This document shows, piece by piece, positions 1 through 5,795 of a stretch of 5,795 nt of DNA; position 1 is the first letter of the stretch, and each line of letters starts with the position of its first letter. The translations under genes and the position numbers were made by a program. Location: assembly GCA_951800855.1 (NCBI GenBank), contig CATOLC010000057.1:1-5795 (forward strand), read 5' to 3'. The notes under the pieces are model-generated. The model was not told where the DNA came from and searched no databases. It worked only from the letters and a program-made list of their open reading frames with translations. The stretch is from an uncultured Ruminococcus sp. GTDB taxonomy: Bacteria > Bacillota > Clostridia > Oscillospirales > Acutalibacteraceae.

Positions 1-1
1 G

Positions 2-1909
2 GAAAGAGCATGTACTGACCTTATGATTTCAAAAACCTTTGATAACGGCATGATATGTGCATCAGAGCAAGCTGTGATTGTAGATAAAGAAATTTCAGAT
101 GAATTTGAGAAAATCATGAAAGAAAATAATTGCTATTTTTTAAATGAAAAGGAGATTCAAAAGGTATCAGAATTTGTAATCAATAAAGAAAAAATGACAG
201 TTAATCCTGTGGTAGTGGGGAAATCAGCATCATGGATCGCAGAGCAGAGCGGTATAAAAGTTCCAGAAAAAACAAAAATTTTAATTGCCAAATTAGACGG
301 AGTGGGTACAGATTATCCTCTCTCTGTAGAAAAATTGTCTCCGGTTCTTGCTTACTATATAGTAGATGGGCCAGAGGAAGGCTTTGATATTGCGGATAAA
401 ATCTTAAATATGGGTGGCCTTGGACATTCTGCAGTTATTCATAGCGAAAATAAAGAAATAATAAACGAGTTCGGAAAATCAATGCGAGTAGGAAGAGTTA
501 TATCGAATTCTCCCTCGTCTCAAGGAGCAATTGGAGACATATACAATACGAATACTCCGTCTCTTACGCTGGGCTGTGGTTCATACGGGCACAATTCTAC
601 TACATCTAATATATCCTCGGTAAATCTGATCAATAAAAAAAGAATTGCAAAAAGGAGAGTAAATATGCAGTGGTTTAAAATTCCGCATAAAATATATTTT
701 GAGAACGATTCTATACAATATCTTGAAAAAATGCCAGATATAGAAAGAGTATTTATTGTAACGGATGAGACCATGTTAAAGCTCGGCTATGTTGACAAAA
801 TCACGTACTATTTAAACAAACGGCCTACTGTATGCCACTGCGAAATTTATTATGATGTGGAACCAGATCCGGATGTTGCAACAGTCAACAAAGGTGTGCA
901 GATAATGAACCGTTTCAAGCCCGATACGATTATCGCTATCGGCGGTGGCTCCGCTATAGACGCTGCAAAAGGAATGTGGCTTTTTTATGAGCATCCCGAT
1001 GAAACTTTTGATGGAATGAAACTTAAGTTCATGGACATAAGAAAAAGAGCGTATAAATTCCCTAAACTTGGGGCAAAAGCTAAATTTGTAGCTATCCCTA
1101 CTACCTCCGGAACGGGTTCTGAGGTAACTTCGTTTTCTGTTATAACGGATAAAACATTTGGAAATATAAAATATCCTCTTGCAGATTACTCGCTTACTCC
1201 TGATGTTGCAATTATTGACCCTCAGTTTGTTATGAGTTTGCCTAAAGCTCCCACGGCAGATACCGGAATGGACGTTTTGACGCATGCCCTAGAAGCGTAT
1301 GTTTCAGTTATGGCAAGTGATTACACTGACGGACTTGCGCTTCAGGCGATAGGGATGGTATTTGAATATTTGCCGAGAGCTTATGAAAATGGAAGTAAGG
1401 ACGAAGAAGCCAGAGAAAAAATGCACAATGCTTCTTGCATAGCTGGAATGGCTTTCACAAATGCATTTTTGGGCCTTAATCATTCTATGGCACATAAACT
1501 CGGAGGAGAATATCATATTCCTCATGGGCGGGCAAATGCTATACTTCTACCTTACGTTATAGAATATAATGCGTCTAAACCGACAAAATTTACGGTATTT
1601 CCTAAGTATGAAAAATTTGTTGCTGATAAAAAATATGCTTCTGTTGCAAGGATTCTTGGCAAACAAGGTAAAAATGACCACGATAGCATCCAGAATTTAA
1701 TCCGAGAAATACGTAATCTTAGTAAAAAATTAAATATACCTGCAAGTATAAAAGAATGTGGGATAGATGAAAAATTGTTTTTCAGTAATCTGCAGGAGCT
1801 TTCTGAAAGAGCACATGAAGACCAATGCACAACGGCAAATCCACGCTACCCTTTGATTGAGGAAATAAAAGAAATTTATAAAAAAGCTTATTATGGGGAA
1901 AACAAATAA
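2..1909 (+). CDS. adhE: Bifunctional acetaldehyde-CoA/alcohol dehydrogenase AdhE, 5' end cut by window edge
   Basis: AdhE reduces acetyl-CoA to acetaldehyde and then ethanol with two NADH, regenerating NAD+ in fermentation; the family forms cytoplasmic spirosome filaments. The frame is open from base 2, so the ATG at 23 is internal; about 230 residues are missing compared with E. coli AdhE (891 aa). Numbering from that ATG, the aldehyde dehydrogenase half holds catalytic Cys12 in FDNGMICASEQ, the EKLSP segment (103-107) and LTLGCGS (181-187). The linker is near 200-215. The iron-type alcohol dehydrogenase half has the NAD-binding GGGS (307-310), the TTSGTGSEVT loop (360-369) and all four expected iron ligands: Asp417, His421, His487 and His501. 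It ends normally at YYGENK, without the lysine/alanine-rich tail of the E. coli protein. Both halves look functional. Promoter and start lie outside the window. No GC-rich terminator follows; the AT-rich inverted repeat at 1996-2037 is the only candidate. Confidence 0.97.
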   Translation, partial: ERACTDLMISKTFDNGMICASEQAVIVDKEISDEFEKIMKENNCYFLNEKEIQKVSEFVINKEKMTVNPVVVGKSASWIAEQSGIKVPEKTKILIAKLDGVGTDYPLSVEKLSPVLAYYIVDGPEEGFDIADKILNMGGLGHSAVIHSENKEIINEFGKSMRVGRVISNSPSSQGAIGDIYNTNTPSLTLGCGSYGHNSTTSNISSVNLINKKRIAKRRVNMQWFKIPHKIYFENDSIQYLEKMPDIERVFIVTDETMLKLGYVDKITYYLNKRPTVCHCEIYYDVEPDPDVATVNKGVQIMNRFKPDTIIAIGGGSAIDAAKGMWLFYEHPDETFDGMKLKFMDIRKRAYKFPKLGAKAKFVAIPTTSGTGSEVTSFSVITDKTFGNIKYPLADYSLTPDVAIIDPQFVMSLPKAPTADTGMDVLTHALEAYVSVMASDYTDGLALQAIGMVFEYLPRAYENGSKDEEAREKMHNASCIAGMAFTNAFLGLNHSMAHKLGGEYHIPHGRANAILLPYVIEYNASKPTKFTVFPKYEKFVADKKYASVARILGKQGKNDHDSIQNLIREIRNLSKKLNIPASIKECGIDEKLFFSNLQELSERAHEDQCTTANPRYPLIEEIKEIYKKAYYGENK

Positions 1910-1981
1910 TTTTCAAAATCTAAAATCGGCTTATAATCTTCTGAGTCAAAAACTATAAGTAAAATAATTTAAAATTAACAG

Positions 1982-2010
1982 TTGAAATTACAATAAATAT
2001 GTGTTATAAT
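1982..2010 (+). promoter_or_regulatory. Extended -10 sigma-A-type promoter for the glycosyltransferase gene
   Basis: A -35 box TTGAAA (1982-1987) lies exactly 17 bases before a perfect -10 box TATAAT (2005-2010). TG at 2002-2003 makes it an extended -10 element (TGTTATAAT). Transcription should start near 2017, giving a leader of about 60 bases before the ATG at 2078. The match is close enough to expect strong activity unless repressed, and an inverted repeat overlaps the -10 box. The gene therefore need not depend on read-through from adhE. Confidence 0.8.
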
Positions 2011-2037
2011 TGTATTAAAAGCCATATAACACATATT
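1996..2037. repeat. 13-bp perfect inverted repeat over the promoter (operator candidate or weak terminator)
   Basis: The arms AATATGTGTTATA (1996-2008) and TATAACACATATT (2025-2037) are exact reverse complements separated by 16 bases. The left arm covers the extended -10 element and the right arm falls about +8 to +21 from the predicted transcription start. The arms are 29 bp apart start to start, near three helical turns. This geometry fits a repressor binding two half-sites. Alternatively, six T residues at 2039-2044 follow the right arm, so a transcript arriving from adhE could fold it into a weak, AT-rich terminator. RNA from the local promoter would lack the left arm and could not form this hairpin. 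Confidence 0.6.
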
Positions 2038-2077
2038 GTTTTTTACATATAAGTATTTTTGATAAGGAGAAAAAGCG

Positions 2078-3001
2078 ATGAAAAATTTTTTTAAGAGGTG
2101 TTTATATGTGTTGATTGGAATTGCAGGGGCATTTGGAGGCTTTAGATGCTTTGCAGCAGGAGGAGATTCAGTGAGTGCTCAGCCTAAGGTTAGTGTTATT
2201 GTTCCGGTTTATAATGTAGAGAAATATTTGCCCGAATGTCTGGATAGTTTAATTAACCAAACTTTGCGGGATATAGAAATTATATGTGTGGATGACGGCT
2301 CTAAAGACAATTCGCTTCAGATATTGAATGAATATGCTAGAAAAGATAATAGAATAAAAGTTATTCATAAAGAAAACGGCGGACTTAGTTCAGCAAGGAA
2401 TGCCGGAATTGAGATAGCAATCGGGAAATACTTGGCATTTGTTGATTCGGATGATTTTGTAGATACAAATACATATGAACGTACGTATGATGAAGTGGAA
2501 AAAAATAATGCAGATATTCTGTGCTTTGGATGGAAAAATTTTCCCGTAGGACATGGAAGAGAGGACTGCTGCCCCAAAAATAAAGTTTATCATGACTGGT
2601 TCACAGCAAAACGCACAAGGGAAAGCATACATGCGTGGAACAAATTATATAAAAGTTCTTTTATAAAGGATAATAATTTGAGATTTAATGAAAAAAGTAA
2701 ATGCACAGAAGATGAGTGCTTTAATCTTTGTGCGTATCCTTTAGCAAAAACTATAGTGCATATTTCCGATAAGTTATATAATTATAGGTACAGAGAAGGA
2801 AGTTTGGTATTTACTAATGTCAAAAAAAGACTAGAGGACTACGTTTATATATGGAAATATGTTTTTGGTGTATGGAAAACTTATAATATTCCTACCTCGA
2901 TTTATTTTAAACTTATAACATATCCTGCTACATATAGCGGTGAATATTCTGACTTTTTTAGAAGTTGGTTTCCAAAAATAAAAGTTCCTTCCCTATTCTA
3001 A
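2078..3001 (+). CDS. Family 2 glycosyltransferase with N-terminal signal-like segment
   Basis: This is a GT-A-fold inverting glycosyltransferase of family GT2, expected to move a sugar from a nucleotide-sugar donor to a surface glycan, lipid or protein; donor and acceptor cannot be read from sequence. The core begins at VSVIVPVYN (38-46), followed by the nucleotide-binding VDDGSKDNS (71-79), ENGGLSSARNAG (99-110), the metal-binding DSDD (123-126), an AWNKLY segment (186-191) and EDE (211-213), which probably supplies the catalytic base. The 307-residue length is ordinary for a single-domain GT2. AAGGAG at 2064-2069 lies 8 bases before the ATG and fixes the start. The oddity is residues 1-34: a basic start, a hydrophobic stretch (about 8-22) and possible cleavage sites near A26 or VSA34, which look like a signal peptide or membrane anchor. 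The gene has its own promoter and ends six bases before the convergent peptidase gene. Confidence 0.9.
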   Translation: MKNFFKRCLYVLIGIAGAFGGFRCFAAGGDSVSAQPKVSVIVPVYNVEKYLPECLDSLINQTLRDIEIICVDDGSKDNSLQILNEYARKDNRIKVIHKENGGLSSARNAGIEIAIGKYLAFVDSDDFVDTNTYERTYDEVEKNNADILCFGWKNFPVGHGREDCCPKNKVYHDWFTAKRTRESIHAWNKLYKSSFIKDNNLRFNEKSKCTEDECFNLCAYPLAKTIVHISDKLYNYRYREGSLVFTNVKKRLEDYVYIWKYVFGVWKTYNIPTSIYFKLITYPATYSGEYSDFFRSWFPKIKVPSLF

Positions 3002-3007
3002 ATTTTA

Positions 3008-4105
3008 TCAGTCTTCCAGAATGTGGATATCTAATTTTCGGTTATAGTCCTTAGTGTGGTTGTCTCTTATTACAGCTACTCTGTTCTTTTCCAAAAGTTT
3101 GGTTATAGCATAGAGGTCGACCCATATCTCATTGTTAGATTCCTTTTGAGACTCATCAAAGATAAGCTCCAAGCCGATATGTAAGTGACTTTGAGAGATG
3201 TTGTTTACGTTTTCCTTTGAGCTGTATCCCGTTCTGCCAACATATCCTATTACATCTCCTGCTTTTACAGTTTTCCCTTCTTCAATATCTGTGTGATATG
3301 GTTTGTTTTGGCGCAAATGAGCGTAATAATAATATCGTTTCTTGTCAAAACTTCTTATTCCGATTCTCCATCCGCCATATTGGTTCCAGCCCATAGCCTC
3401 AATGGTTCCAGATTCCACGGCAATAACAGGGGTTCCTGTAGCTGCCATTAAGTCGTGACCTAAATGTGGCCGGGAATACCCGTATGACCTGGATGCTCCG
3501 AAATCATCATAATGACAGAACGGGAACGTTTTTGCTATAGGCGAAAACACCTTTAATCCATACTTTTCCTCCCAATTATTGCTATCTTTGTCTTCAGGAT
3601 TTTTTTGAATTTTGTATTTCCCTAAAAATCCACCTAGCACAGCTGAATATGCTTCTTTATAATAAGAGTACAGTTTTGAATTTTTAACTTTATTATCTAT
3701 ATTTTCTCCATTTTTTAAATCGTTTATTAACTTATCCATATCTTCATTTTTATATTTTTTAAAGTCTCCTCCATAAACACTTGCTAAGTAGGCAATAACT
3801 TCTATCCAGTTTATTTTTATATCTTTTTCTTGGGATTTTATATCTTCATTCATTGCTCTTTCTAGAACTTCGTAAGTCGGATTAAATTCTACATATTTTA
3901 TGAATTTTTTATTTTTATTTGTTTCCTTTGGTTCTACCTTCTCATCCTCAGAATGGCTTTCGGTTTTAGTTTCTTCATTTACGTTTGAATCTGCAAAAAA
4001 AACGGAATTTATTGAAAAATAAACAGTTGCTATTAAGGCAATTAGCGCTAAAAATAAAATTATAATGAATCTTTTTTTTATCCTTATTACAAACAATATA
4101 TTCAC
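3008..4105 (-). CDS. Membrane-anchored M23 family (LytM-type) metallopeptidase
   Basis: M23 enzymes are zinc endopeptidases that cut peptide cross-links in peptidoglycan during wall growth, division, lysis or sporulation. Residues about 13-37 form one N-terminal membrane helix or uncleaved signal, so the rest should lie outside the membrane. A charged, low-complexity linker (39-66) leads to a helical region (about 67-165) that I cannot assign to a family. The M23 domain (about 185-320) has the complete set of key residues: His214 and Asp218 (PHLGHD), His263 (YYAHL) and HLH at 307-309; the zinc ligands should be His214, Asp218 and His309. An active enzyme is therefore expected, unlike degenerate M23 scaffolds. 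A SpoIIQ-like sporulation role is possible but unsupported. The longest frame starts with GTG at 4105, which lacks a ribosome binding site; TTG at 4096 is a likelier true start. It is transcribed divergently from the small membrane protein gene. Confidence 0.9.
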   Translation of the reverse strand: MNILFVIRIKKRFIIILFLALIALIATVYFSINSVFFADSNVNEETKTESHSEDEKVEPKETNKNKKFIKYVEFNPTYEVLERAMNEDIKSQEKDIKINWIEVIAYLASVYGGDFKKYKNEDMDKLINDLKNGENIDNKVKNSKLYSYYKEAYSAVLGGFLGKYKIQKNPEDKDSNNWEEKYGLKVFSPIAKTFPFCHYDDFGASRSYGYSRPHLGHDLMAATGTPVIAVESGTIEAMGWNQYGGWRIGIRSFDKKRYYYYAHLRQNKPYHTDIEEGKTVKAGDVIGYVGRTGYSSKENVNNISQSHLHIGLELIFDESQKESNNEIWVDLYAITKLLEKNRVAVIRDNHTKDYNRKLDIHILED

Positions 4106-4107
4106 CT
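4102..4107 (-). promoter_or_regulatory. Ribosome binding site favouring a TTG start for the M23 gene
   Basis: On the minus strand, AGGTGA (4107 down to 4102) matches the anti-Shine-Dalgarno complement AGGAGGTGA. It overlaps the GTG that opens the longest frame (4105-4103), and no other purine-rich site precedes that GTG. Five bases after AGGTGA comes an in-frame TTG (4096-4094). The sequence thus favours TTG as the start, making the protein 362 rather than 365 residues and leaving the membrane helix intact. Confidence 0.5.
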
Positions 4108-4253
4108 AGAATTCTTATATTTTATATTTTAAACATATGAAGATATCTTCTTTAAAATTCATGTTTTAGTGAAATTGGTGACAATGAATACTAATTATTA
4201 AAGAACAAAAAAAATTTCCCCTCATATTATAAAATATAAAGGAGTGAATAGAA

Positions 4254-4604
4254 ATGATGATGTTACTTATTATTCTGCTCTTATTAATTTTAGAAATATT
4301 TATCACAAACATTATAAATATTTCTAAGCACCAAGAAGATGCATCCGACAACATACTAATTTCACTCAAAGGGCACAAAGATGATATTGAATTTATGCTA
4401 AGAAATGCTGTGAATGATATAAAATGGAAAAACACACATAAAAATATTATTTGCATTGATTATGGTATGGATGAAGAGACCAAAAAAATATGTAGCTTGA
4501 TGTGTAAAGATTATGATTTTATTTATTTAAAAGATAAAACTAAAGGGAAACTAGATGACAAATCCTCCGTTTGGACTTATGACTTGTCCTGTGATAAAAT
4601 CTGA
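4254..4604 (+). CDS. Small single-pass membrane protein with a GT2-like half domain, function unknown
   Basis: This 116-residue protein is probably real: AAAGGAG (4238-4244) lies 9 bases before the first of three consecutive ATG codons, a position typical of low-G+C Firmicutes. Residues 3-22 are a continuous leucine/isoleucine-rich membrane segment. The soluble part (33-95) has an alternating strand/helix pattern. It aligns by eye, almost without gaps, with the start of the glycosyltransferase in this window: NILISLKGHKDDIEFML corresponds to VSVIVPVYNVEKYLPECL, and IICIDYGMDEET to IICVDDGSKDNS. It lacks the DSDD metal site and everything after it, so catalysis by itself is unlikely. From memory, small proteins of this plan occur in other Clostridia beside unrelated genes, which would argue against a decayed glycosyltransferase; I could not check this. 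The last 17 codons overlap the end of the opposite-strand reductase gene and may be a recent tail. Function is unknown. Confidence 0.75.
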   Translation: MMMLLIILLLLILEIFITNIINISKHQEDASDNILISLKGHKDDIEFMLRNAVNDIKWKNTHKNIICIDYGMDEETKKICSLMCKDYDFIYLKDKTKGKLDDKSSVWTYDLSCDKI

Positions 4605-5285
4605 TTTTTCACTTGAGAGAAATAAAATGGCGTTTGAAATATCCTCAGGTGTACCTAGCCTTTGCATAGGAGTTTGGTCTATTAAATCATTAATTGAGTC
4701 ACTGCTTAAATGTTTATTCATATCTGTATTCACCACTCCGGGGGCAACGCAGTTTACTTGTATTCCGGAGGGTCCTAGTTCTTTAGCTAGAGACCGTGTA
4801 AAACCAATTATAGCTGCTTTAGAAGCAGAGTAATGAACTTCACATGCTGCGCCGGAAATCCCCCAAATGGACGAAATATTTATAATTTTTCCATTTTTTC
4901 TTTTAAGCATGTCTTTTACGGCTTCCTGTGTGCATGCAAAGCACCCTCCTATATTGGTATTGAACATTTTGTCCCATTCCAGTTTTGTGATGTCTGAAAA
5001 TAGTTTTTGCTGTGATATTCCAGCATTGTTCACTAAAACATCAATATGGCCAAACTCGTCAATCGCAGATAAAATAAGGCCTCTGGCCTCAGAATCAATT
5101 GATATATCTGCTTTTAGGCAGATTATATTAGAATTAAAGCATCTCAGCTCTTTTATCAAATTAAGTGCATTTTTTTCGTCTCTATTATATCCGACAACAA
5201 CGTTATAGCCTAATTTAGCAAAATCTATTGCCGTCTGTCGGCCTATTCCCCTGGACGCCCCTGTAATAACGACTGTTTTATTCAT
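4551..5285 (-). CDS. ymfI: Short-chain dehydrogenase/reductase, probable elongation factor P 5-aminopentanone reductase (YmfI type)
   Basis: This is a complete classical SDR of 244 residues with a Rossmann fold. It shows the cofactor loop TGASRGIG (8-15), with Arg12 suggesting NADPH, then NNAG (86-89) and the catalytic tetrad Asn111, Ser139, Tyr152 and Lys156. Such proteins are often annotated FabG (3-oxoacyl-ACP reductase). The segments ISSIWGISGAACEVHYSASK (137-156), NCVAPGVVNTDMN (178-190) and the ending TGQVISPNGGFVI (232-244) instead resemble, from memory, the YmfI group. In Bacillus subtilis YmfI reduces the 5-aminopentanone group on a lysine of elongation factor P to 5-aminopentanol. 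No fatty acid genes are adjacent, which also weakens FabG. The gene is second in an operon: its ATG overlaps the end of the flavin reductase gene by 8 bases, and its GAGGGA ribosome binding site lies inside that gene. SDR membership is certain; the exact substrate is inferred. Confidence 0.88.
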   Translation of the reverse strand: MNKTVVITGASRGIGRQTAIDFAKLGYNVVVGYNRDEKNALNLIKELRCFNSNIICLKADISIDSEARGLILSAIDEFGHIDVLVNNAGISQQKLFSDITKLEWDKMFNTNIGGCFACTQEAVKDMLKRKNGKIINISSIWGISGAACEVHYSASKAAIIGFTRSLAKELGPSGIQVNCVAPGVVNTDMNKHLSSDSINDLIDQTPMQRLGTPEDISNAILFLSSEKSDFITGQVISPNGGFVI

Positions 5286-5790
5286 GATTTTCCCTCATTA
5301 AACACTTTTCTATTTCACCAATGAAAATTTTATGATAATCTTTATTTTTATATTGGATATTTATATTTTTATCTATAAAACATTCCGGGTCGATAAATTG
5401 ACTATGAATTTTACGGCAAATAAAAGTAGTGCAGGACTGTTCAAAATATGGAGCTTTTTCATTAAAAATAGGAACAAGCCCTGTTTTTTTTATTTTATTC
5501 ACTTCTCGTCCGGAAACTGTACCACATGTGTTTAATATATCTCTGTACTCGTTACCTAAAAAGCAGATAGAATAATGGGTTTTATTTTCTAAAAATTCAA
5601 ATGTGTATCTTTGTGGCCTTATAAAGATAAAAGATACCGGCTTTTGCCATATTATTCCTAATCCTCCCCAACTTACAGTCATAGTATTTAAACTTTGCTC
5701 ATCTCCTGCACTGACAAGCGCCCAATCCTTTTTAAATGAGGAAAAGGGATTAATTTTCAGTGAATCAAGGCTAATTTCTTCGAATGACAT
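5278..5790 (-). CDS. Flavin reductase family protein (FMN-binding split barrel)
   Basis: The 170-residue protein matches the flavin-reductase-like split-barrel family, whose members bind FMN and pass electrons from NAD(P)H to flavin or other acceptors in the cytoplasm. Segments typical of the family as I recall it are NPF near 14-16, AGDEQSLNTMTVSWGGLG (28-45), the RPQRYT motif (58-63), which probably contacts flavin phosphate, TVSGREV (91-97) and the closing strand KIFIGEIEKC (154-163). The length is complete for this compact type. The ATG at 5790 precedes a natural-looking N-terminus, but only five bases remain upstream, so ribosome binding site and promoter are outside the window and a slightly earlier start cannot be excluded. 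Its 3' end overlaps the start of the YmfI-type reductase gene (ATGAATAA), which indicates translational coupling. Whether it is a true flavin reductase or a flavoprotein with its own substrate cannot be told. Confidence 0.88.
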   Translation of the reverse strand: MSFEEISLDSLKINPFSSFKKDWALVSAGDEQSLNTMTVSWGGLGIIWQKPVSFIFIRPQRYTFEFLENKTHYSICFLGNEYRDILNTCGTVSGREVNKIKKTGLVPIFNEKAPYFEQSCTTFICRKIHSQFIDPECFIDKNINIQYKNKDYHKIFIGEIEKCLMRENHE

Positions 5791-5795
5791 AATAT

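Noticed and set aside
520..1830. Several open frames on the minus strand opposite adhE
   Set aside because: They lie entirely opposite a strongly conserved gene, have no convincing ribosome binding sites and resemble no protein family; they are shadows of adhE.
1930..1959. Possible hairpin CTTATA...TATAAG after adhE as its terminator
   Set aside because: The six-pair AT-rich stem has an 18-base loop and no T-run after it, so it is too weak to support.
1996..2037. Inverted repeat as a Rex (NADH-sensing) operator linked to adhE
   Set aside because: The arms do not match the Rex consensus TTGTGAAAT-N-TTCACAA, and the site lies after adhE rather than at its promoter.
2081..2092. A5T7 tract just after the glycosyltransferase start codon as a phase-variation switch
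   Set aside because: A seven-base T run is common at this base composition and the tract simply encodes Lys-Asn-Phe-Phe; nothing else points to switching.
2365..2632. Minus-strand frames of 70 and 80 codons opposite the glycosyltransferase
   Set aside because: They lie over the conserved GT2 core, overlap each other in different frames and show no family features.
4139..4150. Perfect 12-bp palindrome GAAGATATCTTC upstream of the M23 gene
   Set aside because: About one perfect 12-bp palindrome is expected by chance in a window this size, and no clear promoter boxes surround it. Its place in the divergent region is suggestive but not enough for an operator call.
4555..5208. Plus-strand frames of 92 and 113 codons opposite the YmfI-type reductase
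   Set aside because: The minus-strand SDR carries every family motif along its whole length; these frames are antisense by-products.
5332..5535. Plus-strand 67-codon frame opposite the flavin reductase gene
   Set aside because: It is a low-complexity, phenylalanine/isoleucine-rich translation without a ribosome binding site, opposite a recognisable gene.

Overview
The window looks like AT-rich DNA (roughly one third G+C by eye) from an anaerobic low-G+C Firmicute, most likely a member of the Clostridia. This rests on the fermentative AdhE, on M23 peptidase and YmfI-type reductase sequences that resemble clostridial proteins as I remember them, and on strong AGGAG-type ribosome binding sites. 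The species cannot be named from the sequence.

Layout, left to right. (1) The 3' three quarters of adhE (+), the bifunctional acetaldehyde-CoA/alcohol dehydrogenase, cut by the left edge just before its catalytic cysteine. (2) A 168-base gap holding a near-consensus extended -10 promoter overlapped by a 13-bp inverted repeat. (3) A family 2 glycosyltransferase (+) with an unexpected signal-peptide-like N-terminus. (4) Only six bases further on, a convergent membrane-anchored M23 peptidase (-). (5) A short divergent promoter region, then a small single-pass membrane protein (+) whose soluble part resembles the first half of a GT2 domain. (6) A two-gene minus-strand operon of a flavin-reductase-family protein and a YmfI-type short-chain reductase. 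The two overlap by 8 bases, and the end of the reductase gene overlaps the end of the small membrane protein gene by 54 bases.

How the genes relate. adhE serves redox balance in fermentation and has no evident link to the rest. The glycosyltransferase, peptidase and small membrane protein are all plausibly envelope-related, but they lie in alternating orientations and are probably separate transcription units. The flavin reductase and YmfI-type reductase are almost certainly co-transcribed and translationally coupled. The YmfI-type protein may complete the modification of elongation factor P.

Nothing here amounts to a recognisable new multi-gene system. The most interesting items are the miniature GT2-like membrane protein, the glycosyltransferase with an apparent export signal, the inverted repeat on its promoter, and the codon-in-register antisense overlap at 4551-4604. 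There are no RNA genes, CRISPR arrays, insertion sequences or gene-free stretches above 300 bases.
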